Of a stretch of DNA of 54,621 nucleotides, positions 18,567-28,440 are shown one piece after another; the stretch's first letter is position 1; each line of letters starts with the position of its first letter. The notes below the pieces were generated by a model. The model was not told where the DNA came from, did no database searches, and was given only the letters and a program-made list of their open reading frames with translations. The stretch is from Symsagittifera roscoffensis (Eukaryota > Xenacoelomorpha > Acoela > Convolutidae). The stretch spans positions 17,375,018-17,429,638 of the forward strand of contig NC_087067.1 in the NCBI RefSeq assembly GCF_963678635.1, written 5' to 3'. Position numbers and translations under genes: made by a program.

Positions 18567-19369
18567 ACGGTGAGGGCTAGAATATTCTAGTATTTTAAAT
18601 TTTCAAAAATTCGAATGATGACGTCACATTTCTGAGAAATGCTGAAACGGCCATTTTAACAAAAAACGAGTGAAAAAAGAGAACAACTTTATCTGCGATT
18701 GCGAACAGAACGAAAATCGAGATTGAAGAAAAACGACAACGAACTACAATAGCAGAGAACGTTCCAAGTTGCAACTATTGTGCTGCTACAATAGTTGCAA
18801 GGCCGTTGCCAACAACGGTGAAGGGTGAGAACCAGCCTTCCGGATTGGCGTGAAATTGAACTTAAGGAGCTTGATTCACTGGATTCAAGAATCCGGAAGG
18901 GTTTCGGGACTGGAACTTTTAGCCTTTTACAGAAACTTTTAGCTTCTTGTCATGTCCTGAATTGAATTTAATTAACAACTGGATTCATTTTGATAAGGAT
19001 GAGAAGCTAGGAGTTGGGGGAAAGGGTTGATCCATCTTCGATGGAGATGATGATTTTTATCTACTGAACAAAAACAATAGTAATATAATAAGTAGTAGCC
19101 CTGTTTTTAGGAGTGACCTCGTGGTCTGGGGATACTGAGACCCAGCCATGAGCTCACTATTTTTGCATGTAATTCAGTTAATTTGAGCGTTCTGGTCGAA
19201 GCCGGAGAGCAGTAACGTTTTTGTCGACCCGATGTGAGAAAGACCACCGAAAAGTACTGGCTTGGTAGAGACGGTGAAAAACATGCAAAGCTCTGTTTAG
19301 ACGCTAGCCAGTCGTCTTAAGACTTAGTTTTGTTATCCGTCGATATGTATCTTCCGGGCGAATGTTACA
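18449..19369 (+). mobile_element. Solo LTR (LTR1), 921 bp, inserted antisense in gag of element A
   Basis: The segment starts TGTGACATTCG and ends CGAATGTTACA, and its start resembles the coding-strand start of element A's LTR (TGTGCCATTC). Homology to element A's LTR in reverse orientation continues inside, for example around 18573-18680. TAG lies on both sides (18446-18448 and 19370-19372; TAGT if the first T is counted as target). Gag coding on the two sides is in the same frame once the LTR and one target copy are disregarded. It is a single LTR with no internal genes beside it, so it is a recombination remnant of a related full element. Confidence 0.85.
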
Positions 19370-20537
19370 TAGTCATCGTGTGGGCATAGGTACTATCATG
19401 ATCGTTCAACAATCGTTCGATCTCTCTGGTCATCCTAGCCTCTCTTTCGTATGACTCCTTGTTTGCTTGTGCCAGGCTCTCCGCCAGGCATTGATCGGTG
19501 TTGCGAATCAACTGAGCTTGATCAACCCTCGCCTGCGACTTCACGTGCGTTAGTTCATCTCTCAGATTCTCTTGACCCTTGTGAGCTCTCTCATCAACCT
19601 GATCTATTCTTTTAGTCATGTCCCGTCTCAGTTCATCCAGACCATTCATTACGCCAGCGAACATGTCACTTATGTCGCCAGTGGCCCCAAATGACGGGGT
19701 TAGTCCCAGAGTAGATGAGGTCAACTGCGGCTGCAGCCTGGTGCTTGACGACGCACCGCCCTTTTGCTTGCTCATGGACGTCATTAATCTGTCGAAGGTT
19801 GATGACGCTCCCATCGTTATCCGATCTGACATGGGCCTGGTCGGCGAGGCTGATAACGCCTTCCCGTTCTTATCGTTCCTTGGGCACGGTGTGAAATTCA
19901 CATCCGGATGGGATGTCTCCGGGTAGTCATAACTGGAAGTTAAACCTACAGTTGGTAGTGACGCCATGCGCTCGTCGTACAATGACTTCCAACTCTTCTT
20001 GGCCTTCGAACCCTGTTGTTCTTCACTCGGGCTTATACTCGACATCATTGCATTGTTGCTCTGCTTGGCCAGGGATGAGTGGGTACTAGCCGAATGTGAG
20101 TATTCTCCCCTCCACCTGTGACTCTTGGTCTCCGATTTGGACATTCCCTTGAATATGACTTCCTCTCGCGGCTCGACCTCGGAACGCTCCGAGGTCTCCT
20201 CCGTCCTCTCGACTTCCTCCCGCTCGAGGTCCTCGCTCGGCTCAAAGTCGGGTCGAATGAGCGTCTGTTCTTCCTCGTCAAAGGGGTCCACAAGTGTTTC
20301 GCTCGCGGTTCCGGTTTCAGCGCTCCGCCTTTGATCGCCATCGAGGTTTTTCTCGCTCCTCAATCTCATTTCGCTCACTGAAAGATCAGGTTGACCTTTA
20401 GTCGATTCGTTTTCGGCAAACACGTCGGAGGCGCTGCTAAACGAGGACTGGCTACGCCTAGTTTTAAATTTTCGCGTGCTGCCCTTACTCAGCCTGGGGA
20501 TCTTAGTAGTCGATACTAACGAGTCCCTGCGCTGCAT
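19365..20537 (-). CDS. gag: gag N-terminal part of element A, truncated by the solo LTR
   Basis: The 390-codon frame starts with ATG at 20537. It is Ser/Arg-rich at the N-terminus, acidic around residues 90-125, Ser/Thr-rich in the middle, and forms a long helical, probably coiled-coil segment from about 295 to 385. Its stop codon is supplied by the end of the solo LTR. The continuation is the gag part at 16080-18445, in the same frame. With both parts, gag plus protease would be about 1,180 residues, much longer than usual. The start is chosen because it is the first ATG after the non-coding leader. Confidence 0.7.
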   Translation of the reverse strand: MQRRDSLVSTTKIPRLSKGSTRKFKTRRSQSSFSSASDVFAENESTKGQPDLSVSEMRLRSEKNLDGDQRRSAETGTASETLVDPFDEEEQTLIRPDFEPSEDLEREEVERTEETSERSEVEPREEVIFKGMSKSETKSHRWRGEYSHSASTHSSLAKQSNNAMMSSISPSEEQQGSKAKKSWKSLYDERMASLPTVGLTSSYDYPETSHPDVNFTPCPRNDKNGKALSASPTRPMSDRITMGASSTFDRLMTSMSKQKGGASSSTRLQPQLTSSTLGLTPSFGATGDISDMFAGVMNGLDELRRDMTKRIDQVDERAHKGQENLRDELTHVKSQARVDQAQLIRNTDQCLAESLAQANKESYEREARMTREIERLLNDHDSTYAHTMTM

Positions 20538-21026
20538 GCTTTGTTACAAAAACAATTTTCGTATGATTTAATGGCGATGCACACCCACCGCAAACAAATT
20601 CAAGTTAAATTACTTAACGCTGCCTCCTCGATCTCGTAAGTATCAAGAGGGTCTCTTAGATTTCTCAATGACAATATTAGTGACTCCGTTAGAGTTACAC
20701 GCACACAGGGCCTGCTCAGTAATGATATAATGCTAGCTCAACCCTGTCGTATATTATAACAGTATCACAAAATTTTCACAAGATATAATCAACACACCAA
20801 ACACAATAGATAATCAGGTAAGAATATCCTACAGGTGACAGCGACCTTTTGTCAGTATCAATTTATCGCCACACAATTTATCAAGTGACTGCTTTGTTAA
20901 AATTAAACAATCTTTGATAAAAAGCAGTGATGACTCAGAAACAGATCAATAAAACTTAGTCTTAAAGAAAAAAGACTTCCCTCAATCGGAACGATCCGAA
21001 AGAACAAAGCCCAGGACACAGTCTTC

Positions 21027-21308
21027 TCAAGTGGGTGTGTATTTGCTTAATACACCCACCGAGGTCTTCTTTTAGGTGCCCTGTGATTGCCCGAGCTGTC
21101 CTATTAAATGGCTCAAGGCAACCTCTGATCGAAAATTTCCAAAGTCTATGAAAAAGCTCTCCCACACCCGGACTGCTCCAAGTGCACGAGAGTAGGGAAC
21201 AACTTTTCTTCTCAAGTGAGTGTGTATTTGCCTAATACACTCACCGAGGTATTCCTTTATTTGTTCCCGGATTGCCCGAACTTTCCTATTAAGTAGCTCA
21301 AGGCAACC
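21027..21308 (-). repeat. Two diverged copies of a roughly 100-bp unit, each with a hairpin
   Basis: Bases 21027-21123 and 21212-21308 share the order CTCAAGTG..GTG, ATACAC..CACCGAGGT, GATTGCCCGA and GCTCAAGGCAACC. Each carries an inverted repeat (21031-21059 and 21216-21244). The stem sequences differ by paired changes, GTGGG/CCCAC in one and GTGAG/CTCAC in the other. Confidence 0.75.
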
Positions 21309-21554
21309 ACACAACCAAAATCACAATAAAAAAAAAAAAAAAAAAAATTTTGTTCGGGTACTTCTGATACACCCGATCTAGAATCCAAAGTTGATCACAA
21401 ATTTCCGGGTCAAAATGGGCTCTTATGATCTTAATAAGCGCGCCTAATATCCTAATATGATTTAAATTAAGTGGATATTTTCCTTTTCCCAAATTGCCAC
21501 AGAAGATTTCCTCAAGTTTCTAACTTTGGGTTGTTTAGAAGGTTTAAGACACTC

Positions 21555-23620
21555 CGGAGGGTTACTTCGGAGGGTTGTTAAGACACTTAGCCTACTTCGG
21601 AGGGTACCTTAATCACCCAAGTCACTTCGGAGGGTCCCCCTAAATTTACTAAGGAGGGTCAATAAGATGCTTAATATGCTCCGGAGGCTTACTTCGGAGG
21701 GTACCTCCAAAATTTTCAAATTTCTGAGCTTCACTCAGAAGGGCCTTCAATTGACTTCAGGAAGCGTCAAAACAAGCTAAATTCTCTATCAGGGGGGCTG
21801 TCTTAACTTCTTTGGATAACCTCGTGGAATTTTTCCACTAAGGAGGGTTGCTAAGGGCCTTAGCTGACTCCAGAGGGTTACCTCGGAGGGTTCCTCAAAA
21901 ATCAAAAATCAAGAAAAAAGGTTATGTCCCCTCAACAAAGTCTCCAAAAGCGGTCTACCTGACTTAAAACCAGGTTGGCTGACACGGTCAACCTTCCCAG
22001 TTGAATAAAAAGATGTTTTGATAAAATTTTCTGCCGCTCGGAGGGTTGCCCGTAATTTGGACCCTCCGAAACAACAAATTCTAAAAAATTTTTCTTTTCC
22101 GAGATTATCAACCCAAAAACGGTTGCGGTCCGGAAAAGTGGTTCAAACTGTCGACTTATGGTACCAAAATTATCCCGATCGGATGACTAGTCTTTGAGAA
22201 ATTGCCAAAAACGTGTTTGTCCAAATGGCCCTTTTTCTTCACCTATATAGGTTCTGAGAAACTTTTTCCGCAATTCCTATCGAAAGTGCCTAAAAATAAT
22301 TGAAACGAGCGTAGTAGCCCTGTACGGCACTGGAATAGTGCAAAAAACCGGATCAAAATTGGTTTGGAGACAAAAATTTGGCCAATAACTATTAAATTTG
22401 GACCCTCCGATTCCTTCCTTTTCCGATCCTTAAGTCGTTAGCTCTATCTACGGAGCTGATCGGAGGGTTACTCAAGAATTTCTCTAGTATACGAGCACGT
22501 TATGCTAGCACGCTCCTAACGCAAAAAAATTTATTGCTCTAACTCTAAAAACTCAAAAACTCGATCCCCAAAACAGATTGACAAAATACAGAAAATTATC
22601 AAAATTTTGATCGAAAAATTTCCGTTTTTCTAACTTCTACTCAGTCTTTGCTCACGCGGTTTCTTTAGTGAAGGGGGTCGAACTACGTAGCTACTCTCTA
22701 TATAGAAGCTTTTTGCCTATCGGAAAAGCTCGGATATCCGAAAATTTGGGGGTCTACAGTTTGATCGAAAATCGATGATTTTCGACAGAATTGGGTGTTT
22801 TTTGGGTCTAATTTAGGAGATAAGTAATATGTAATAAGGATAATAACCTATTAGTAGTCGTTAATGAATAGTACTATACCCTCCTTTGCACCAAAATACC
22901 CGAATTAAGACCCTTAACTCGGAAATTTGTAATCGATGGAGGGTACAATCGGACCGCGCCAATCGTGTCCCCCACCACTTAAGTTTTAATGAAATAGTAC
23001 CCGAACGATACTAAAATTGCTTCAACGATACCCAACAGTCGTTGCGGATGTTGTCCTTGATGTCCCTGTTGAGTGTGGAACACGTTGATCAGCTTGCCAC
23101 TCTACCATCCGGCCACCGGCAAAATCACCATTAACGTGCTTAAACACTCAAATTACACTCGAGGGAGGGTATCCAACCCTTCACCAAAACACACAATCTT
23201 TCTATCAGAAACGAAATAAATCAATCTGAAACAACAACAAATAGGAAGGTCAGATCACATCTCGTCCGGAAATAACATATAAACTGTCACTTTATGTTTT
23301 TTTTTACTGTTTTTGGTCTTTTTTTGGATTTTTTTCTGTTTTTTGTACTTTTTTGTTTTCAAATAAATTCATTTTTGGCTTTTTCTTGGTTATACACTAT
23401 TTTTGTTTGGTTTTACGCTTTCTCTTTAATTGTTTTTGGTCCCGGGACCTCGGGACAAGCGGGTTCATGACTTCCCACCTAACCCTCCGGCCCCCGGAAT
23501 TTTCGGTGTTAACTGAGTTAAAAAGCTAAATTGTACTGGACGGAGGGTACGCACCTTCCCCCTAGTACAATAACGGTCATTAAGGCCTCTAACTCGGGCA
23601 TACGCCCGGAGCGGAGGGTT
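21555..23620 (-). repeat. Cluster of CGGAGGGT motifs in the leader
   Basis: At least a dozen exact copies of CGGAGGGT or its complement lie here, among them 21555-21562, 21568-21575, 21598-21605 and 21628-21635. More copies have one mismatch. Early copies are 13 to 30 bases apart, often as ACTTCGGAGGGT. They occur in both orientations and are non-coding. Drosophila gypsy carries reiterated Su(Hw) sites in the same position, so a protein-binding array is plausible. Confidence 0.6.
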
Positions 23621-23668
23621 CGTCGCTGAAACGCTTGCTGATCATGATGGTCTTATGCCTTTGACAGG

Positions 23669-23685
23669 CCCACCCAGAAGCGCCA
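23669..23685 (-). promoter_or_regulatory. Candidate tRNA primer-binding site of element A
   Basis: On the minus strand, 12 bases after the 5' LTR, the sequence reads TGGCGCTTCTGGGTGGG. It begins with TGG, as expected for pairing with a tRNA CCA end. The gap to the LTR is larger than usual, and I cannot name the tRNA. Confidence 0.45.
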
Positions 23686-23697
23686 TAAAAACGTCTG

Positions 23698-24581
23698 TGT
23701 AACATTCGCCCAAATACTACACAGCGACGGAGCGTAAAAAAAGTACCTATTAACGACTGGCAGGCGTCAGTTACCTTAATCCTACTCGTTTTTCACCGTC
23801 TCGACCTTGCCAGTTGATTTTCTGGTCTGTCTAGGGCTAGGTAAAAAGTTACCATTTTTAGGCCATCAGTCAAACGACTTTTGATCAGCTTTCGTTTACA
23901 TGCGAACACAACCACATAGCTGAGTCTCGGATCCTCAGACTACGTGATTGTCATTAAAAACACGGCTCGAACAACCTATTTTAACATATTTTTGTGTGAC
24001 AGTTCTATATTAAATCCATTGGAGATGGATTGACCCTTTCCTTTTCCTAGCTACTCATGTTCTGAAATATCAAAACATAACGGTGTTAATTAAGAGATCT
24101 ATGACATTCCAGCAGCTATAAAGTTAGTTTATACAGTCCCTTCACATAGAACAGTTTCTGGGGGACCAAGCCTCCGCTCCCGTAATATTCCTGAGATAAC
24201 GCTCTTATCTCCTCTAATTTGTGTCCCGGGAGGGTTCCGTGGTGTATTTCTTCCCCCACTGAAGCCTCCTTCTCCACCAATATCTGTTGACAAGTGTCTT
24301 ATCGTGCGTTGTTGCCACGATAAGAGGCTTCGTATTTTCCGTCTCTGGTACGACTGTTTTTCACAATATCTGTCGTTGTTCTGAATTTCGTCACTTTTTC
24401 AGTCAAAATGGCCGTTTTTCGTATTTCTGAGAAATATTCTTCTGCCAATCGAAATTTTAAAAATAAAAATTCTAGAATATTCCGACCCTCCTTCGCAATA
24501 CTTTTTCGTCAATAAGGCCTTTAGTCGTTCTTTTTTACGTCGCCGGAAGGTTGTGCTGTGCCAGTCTGGCAGAATGGCACA
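23698..24581 (-). repeat. 5' LTR of element A
   Basis: This is the partner of 97-980, with the same 884-bp length and about ten differences. On the minus strand it starts TGTGCC and ends GTTACA. Transcription of element A should start in this LTR and run leftward; I do not see a convincing TATA box that I would mark. Confidence 0.9.
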
Positions 24582-24699
24582 AAGTACTGGCTTGGTAGAG
24601 ACGGTGAAAAGCATATAAAGCTCTGTTTAGACGTTAGCCAGTCGTCTTAGGACTTAGTTTTATTTTCCGTCGATATGTATCTTCCGGGCGAATGTTACA
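24582..24699 (+). repeat. 3' end of the older LTR2, continuing from base 96
   Basis: Bases 24582-24699 match about 19251-19369, the end of the solo LTR1, and finish with the same CGAATGTTACA terminus. They are the right-hand piece of the LTR in which element A landed. The adjoining sequence is gag-protease of another element, so LTR2 itself inserted there. Confidence 0.85.
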
Positions 24700-26060
24700 T
24701 ACTCTACAGCCTATGTTAATACCTGGAGGTCTTCAACCCCGGGCTCAAATGCCAATACACAAACTAAATTTGATGTCAAGTACGTGGGCTGAGACATCTG
24801 CCACCGTACCTTGATTCATTGCATCCTCCTCTTGCATAGCGCAATGTCCAATGGCCCCCAATTTCAGTTCTCCAATTCCCATGAAAATTAATCCTGCCAA
24901 GTCATCGTCGCAAGTGATCATTGTTTTCCTGAGATTTCGATGCCATCAATGTGCAGCATGACCTCGTGGAGCCCATAAGCACCTCGGTACCTGTCGTTCA
25001 CTCTCGCCACCTTCGCTCCACCTGCCTTTAGTAGTACGCTTATCGCATTTGATGGCGTGTGAGGATTTTTTGATGGCAAGTAGTTTGCATGTTCATCTAT
25101 ATGCGTCAATGTTTGGTCGCTCCAGTCACTCAGGTTTCGCATTACTTCGTATCCTGCTACTGTTTTGATTGAAATTATTGCGGCCCCTATCTTCGAAATT
25201 CCGAATGTTTTTCCTGTAATAATTTTCATAAAATTGCAGCGCCTTCTGATTTTCAAATTGTCGCTCACTTCTGATTTGCCTTAGTTTTTGTTCGATCTCT
25301 CTTGTTGATCTGCCCTAGTTTTTGTTCGATCTGTATTGTTGCTTGATGCTGGCTCACTTTGCTGATTACTTCTTCTGCCGCTTTCTCGTAGTTCAGGTCC
25401 AGTTTCTGTGTCTCAGGTTTCTTCTTCTAATATTCCTGGTCTTCAGATACCGCTTTTACTGATTTCGACATTAGTTCATCCTTATTCAAGTCTCTATTTT
25501 GAAGGTCCAAGTTTTCAGCCTGATTCTTGTGTTTTGCAATGTCAATGCGTTCATCCGAGTCGTTCATGAATTCATTTAGTTTCTGGAAATTTTTTTTGGA
25601 TTTGCTCTCCCACCTTTTTCACCATGTCCGGAGGTTCTATAGACGAACACCTTCAGTGACCTGTTCATCATATCCCAAGAATAACCCCATGTTGCAGCAT
25701 TCGGTTTTGACATCCTTGCCATTCTTACGTGGTATGGTGATATGCAGTCATGGCTGTGTTGTTAGGAGCCGGCGTCCGAATTGGTCCTTGATTTTGATCC
25801 GCAAAACCTTTGCTCATTCTTACATTTTTTGTCCGATTCCCTGGCCGCGATGGTGATCGAGGTTTTCAGGAAAGCGTCCAATTTCGTTTCTACTGCACAC
25901 GTGTTCTCTGCCTGTTCTCTGCTCATCTGCTCATGTTATCCATCCTCGACATTAGACTCCCAAAATAACCATTACTTCTTCGTAACGTTTGTTTATCCTT
26001 TCGATGTCTTCTTTTTTGGTTTTTTTTTGCCTCGTCCCTTGTCCGTGTCTTTCTTAATCC
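24700..26060 (-). pseudogene. gag-protease remnant of a second gypsy element (element C)
   Basis: The best-kept part is 24918-25268, a 116-codon frame closely similar to the segment of element A's gag-protease around residues 590-690 (ITGKTFG... against ISGKTFG...). Downstream on the minus strand, at 24760-24900 and in another frame, lies the counterpart of the stretch just before the protease DTG. Upstream, 25330-25420 matches the KVDYGLAARTAL region. Stops and frameshifts separate these parts. The left side is cut by LTR2; the right edge near 26060 is a guess. Confidence 0.7.
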
Positions 26061-26339
26061 TGTCCAACCCTGAACCACCTGTAATTGTTGTGTCCTTTAA
26101 CTATCTTTAAACCCTTATAAAAACATTCAAACCGCCCCTTTTAGTGACTTATCTACATTTGCAACGTTTGTAATGACAGTTTTTTAGATTAATTTAACAG
26201 ATCCTCGGTTCTCTAGTCAGTTCCATCTCAGCTGTATGTGTGTTGTCAGTCGGTGGGTAATTAAGTTTATAATTCGATTTGAAATTGACTTTAACTTATT
26301 CTGTTCAATTTAATCACTATCGAAGGCCTTCGAGGCAAA
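26061..26339. other. Unassigned spacer
   Basis: I see no gene, terminal repeat or tandem structure here. It is AT-rich sequence between the gypsy remnant and the minisatellite. Confidence 0.4.
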
Positions 26340-27300
26340 CACTGAAGCGTTGGGCAGTTGTATAAGTTTTCCAAGCCTCCAGCTAAAAACCGTTGGGCAG
26401 TTTAATTGAACTTTCCAATACTCAAGAGTTAAATTGTTGGGCAGTTGGTTTAAACTTCCCAATACTCAAGACCTAAATCGTTGGGCAATTGTTTGAAATT
26501 CCCAAGACTCAAAAATGAAACTTTTGGGCAGTTGTTTGAACTTTACCAGACCACAAGTGCTGGACATTTGTTTGAACTAACAAGGACTAAAAGCGTTGGG
26601 CAGTTGTTTAAGCTTCGCGAGACCCGAACCCAAATCCTTGGGCAGTTGTTTAAACTTCCCAAGGTCCCAGACCAAAACCGTTGAGCAGTTGTTTAAACTT
26701 CCCAAGACTCAACACTGAAACCGTTTGGTAATTTCTTGAAGCTGCCCAGACTCAAGACCAAAAACTTAACTGTTTCTTGGACTTCCCCCCAAAAAATGTT
26801 GGGAATTTGTTTGAACTGCAGATGACTCAATTTTGAAGCCCTTGTGCAGTTGTTTGATCTTCCCAAGACTCAAGACCGATACGATTGGGCAGTTTTTTGA
26901 ACTTCTCAAGACCACATGTTTCGGGCAATTGTTTCAACTTCCAAGAACCCAAATCACAAACCGATGGGCGATTCGCTGAACTTCCCAAGAGTCAGTGCCA
27001 AAATATTCGGACAGTTTTCTCAACTTAGCGAGACTCAGCACTAAAACTATAGGGCAGTTGTTTGAACATCCGAACATTCAAGACTAATATCGCTGGGCAG
27101 TTGCTTGAGCTTCCCAGGACCACGAGTTTTGGAGAACTGTTTGAACTTGCCAGGACCCGACTTCAAAATCGCTGGGCAGTTGTTTGAACTTTCCACTTCC
27201 CAGGACTCCAACTCATAAACCATTGGGCAGTTGCTTAAACTTCCCAAGACCACGAGTGTTGGCAATTGTTTGATTTTCCCAAGACTGCCGTCGCTTGAGC
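26340..27300. repeat. Degenerate 43-bp minisatellite, about 22 units
   Basis: The phrase GTTGGGCAGTTGTTTGAACT followed by TCCCAAGACTCAAGACCAAA recurs with a period near 43 bases, for example at about 26394, 26437, 26480, 26640, 26684, 27050, 27093 and 27224. Each unit contains an imperfect palindrome, TTGGG..AGTT and AACT..CCCAA around a five-base centre. The period is not a multiple of three and frames are broken, so it is not coding. Confidence 0.85.
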
Positions 27301-28119
27301 TGTCTTATTTTATTCAACAACAGTCCTGACGTTAAAGACTGTTGATTTGCTTATCTAAATCTAAGATGTCGATTGCTAAGTCATGACAATAGGCCTACTC
27401 TTTACAATTTCAAACAACATTCTTTATCTTAACCACACCTCTTTATTCTAACCTCCCCCCTTAACTTATTCATCCATTCGCATAAATAAAAACGTTAATA
27501 AGGCGATGAGCGCAAAATTACTTAAAAGATACTCCGTAGAAATGTTTCTAATCTCTGTTCAATTAAAAATGTTTGCTCAAGTCAAAAGGGTAGTCGGAGC
27601 CGATACTAATCATTTTTATACTTATTGTAAAGTTTATAAGTGAGTTGTTAACGATACCCGATTGACTCTTGCAACACACACTAGTAGTTTTCCTTCCAAT
27701 ATCTTGATCTCATTATTTCAGATGAACTCCTGTCACTATCCAATTGGTAGCCTCCCTAGTGAAGCTTCGCAGTTGTTATCCAAAGTCTCAAGACTATCTG
27801 AAAACCCTTTCAACACCCTTCCAAATGGGCACTTGATTAGTTCAACTGATACAATCGAAGCAATCAGTATATATATGAAATTTGTATAAAAAAATCTAAT
27901 TTAATTTAAAAACCGGTTCCACGCAATGTGGAATTCAATGTCGCTGTCCGTTTTTTCCTTTTTTTAGAATTTTTTTTTCGAATTTTTTAAGTGTTTTCTG
28001 TTTTTCGTTTCGTTTTCCGTCGCTTTACACTCCATTGTATCTCAGGTTGCTTTCTCACGTCATCTAGCTAAACCTTTTATTCGAAAGCGCAACCGAGATT
28101 ACTTTTTTGTGTAATAGTC

Positions 28120-28440
28120 GCCTACTTAAGTCACATATGAGGTTAAAGAAAAATAGGCCCTATAACCATTGGCTCAAGAGTCAGGGACACTATCTCTTCT
28201 GTTTTTGTACCTCAAGCGGTCGGAGCCAATTCGGTTCACTTGCGACATGAGACTAAAACCTTTGTTACAGCTTAAAGGCCACTACCAAAATACCCCCCAC
28301 CCCCACTCTAGAAATAAGAACGTCCCCATACTTAGGTCTCAAAATACCTAAAATACAAATACATGAACTCCGTTAAAAACAGGGTCGGTACCTTACGTAT
28401 AGTCTTTTTTTTAATAGACAGTAGACCTTTGATCCATTTC
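28120..28440. repeat. Dispersed repeat, copy 1
   Basis: The order of words CACATATGAG, GACACTATCT, TTTTGTACCTCAA, CGGTCGGAGCCA, ACTCTAGA and TAGGTCTC matches the copy at 29110-29425 in the same orientation. Its class is unknown and it has no coding frame. Confidence 0.6.

Larger units (their letters stand above)
20538..23697 (-). other. 5' leader of element A (about 3.2 kb, non-coding)
   Basis: No long open frame lies between the 5' LTR and gag on the minus strand. The leader holds a duplicated hairpin segment (21027-21308), an A-rich run (about 21327-21349), a zone with many CGGAGGGT motifs (21555-23620) and a T-rich run (23299-23360, A-rich on the coding strand). A leader this long and repeat-rich is unusual for Ty3/gypsy and may hold promoter, packaging or insulator-like sites. 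Confidence 0.7.
97..24581 (-). mobile_element. Giant Ty3/gypsy LTR retrotransposon (element A), about 24.5 kb
   Basis: Two near-identical 884-bp LTRs (TGTAAC...GGCACA on the plus strand) bound this segment. The bases AAG or AAAG occur on both flanks, and the presumed empty site is visible in the related LTR near 19250. All element genes are on the minus strand. Their order is leader, gag with a CCHC knuckle, DTG protease, RT with YVDD, RNase H and an integrase C-terminus, which is the Ty3/gypsy order. About 10 kb of accessory ORFs follow pol: a macrodomain, an SGNH hydrolase and a giant polyprotein. At about 23.6 kb without the nested solo LTR, it is several times the usual 5-8 kb of gypsy elements. 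Known giants such as plant Ogre and planarian Burro show that this size is possible. This copy is damaged in pol, so I infer it is not autonomous now. Confidence 0.9.

Noticed and set aside
97-24581. A Penelope-like or Terminon giant element
   Set aside because: These can be long and carry GDSL proteins, but here there are true LTRs, a DTG protease, YVDD RT and a gypsy-type integrase end.
24399-24614. Minus-strand ORF starting in the 5' LTR (and its twin at 798-1022)
   Set aside because: Both are LTR sequence; the frames run into unrelated flanks and have no independent support.
27047-27265. Minus-strand 72-codon ORF in the minisatellite
   Set aside because: The 43-bp period shifts the frame at every unit, so the open stretch is chance.
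26340-27300. CRISPR-like array
   Set aside because: There are no unique spacers, the units run head to tail with no separation, and the genome is eukaryotic.
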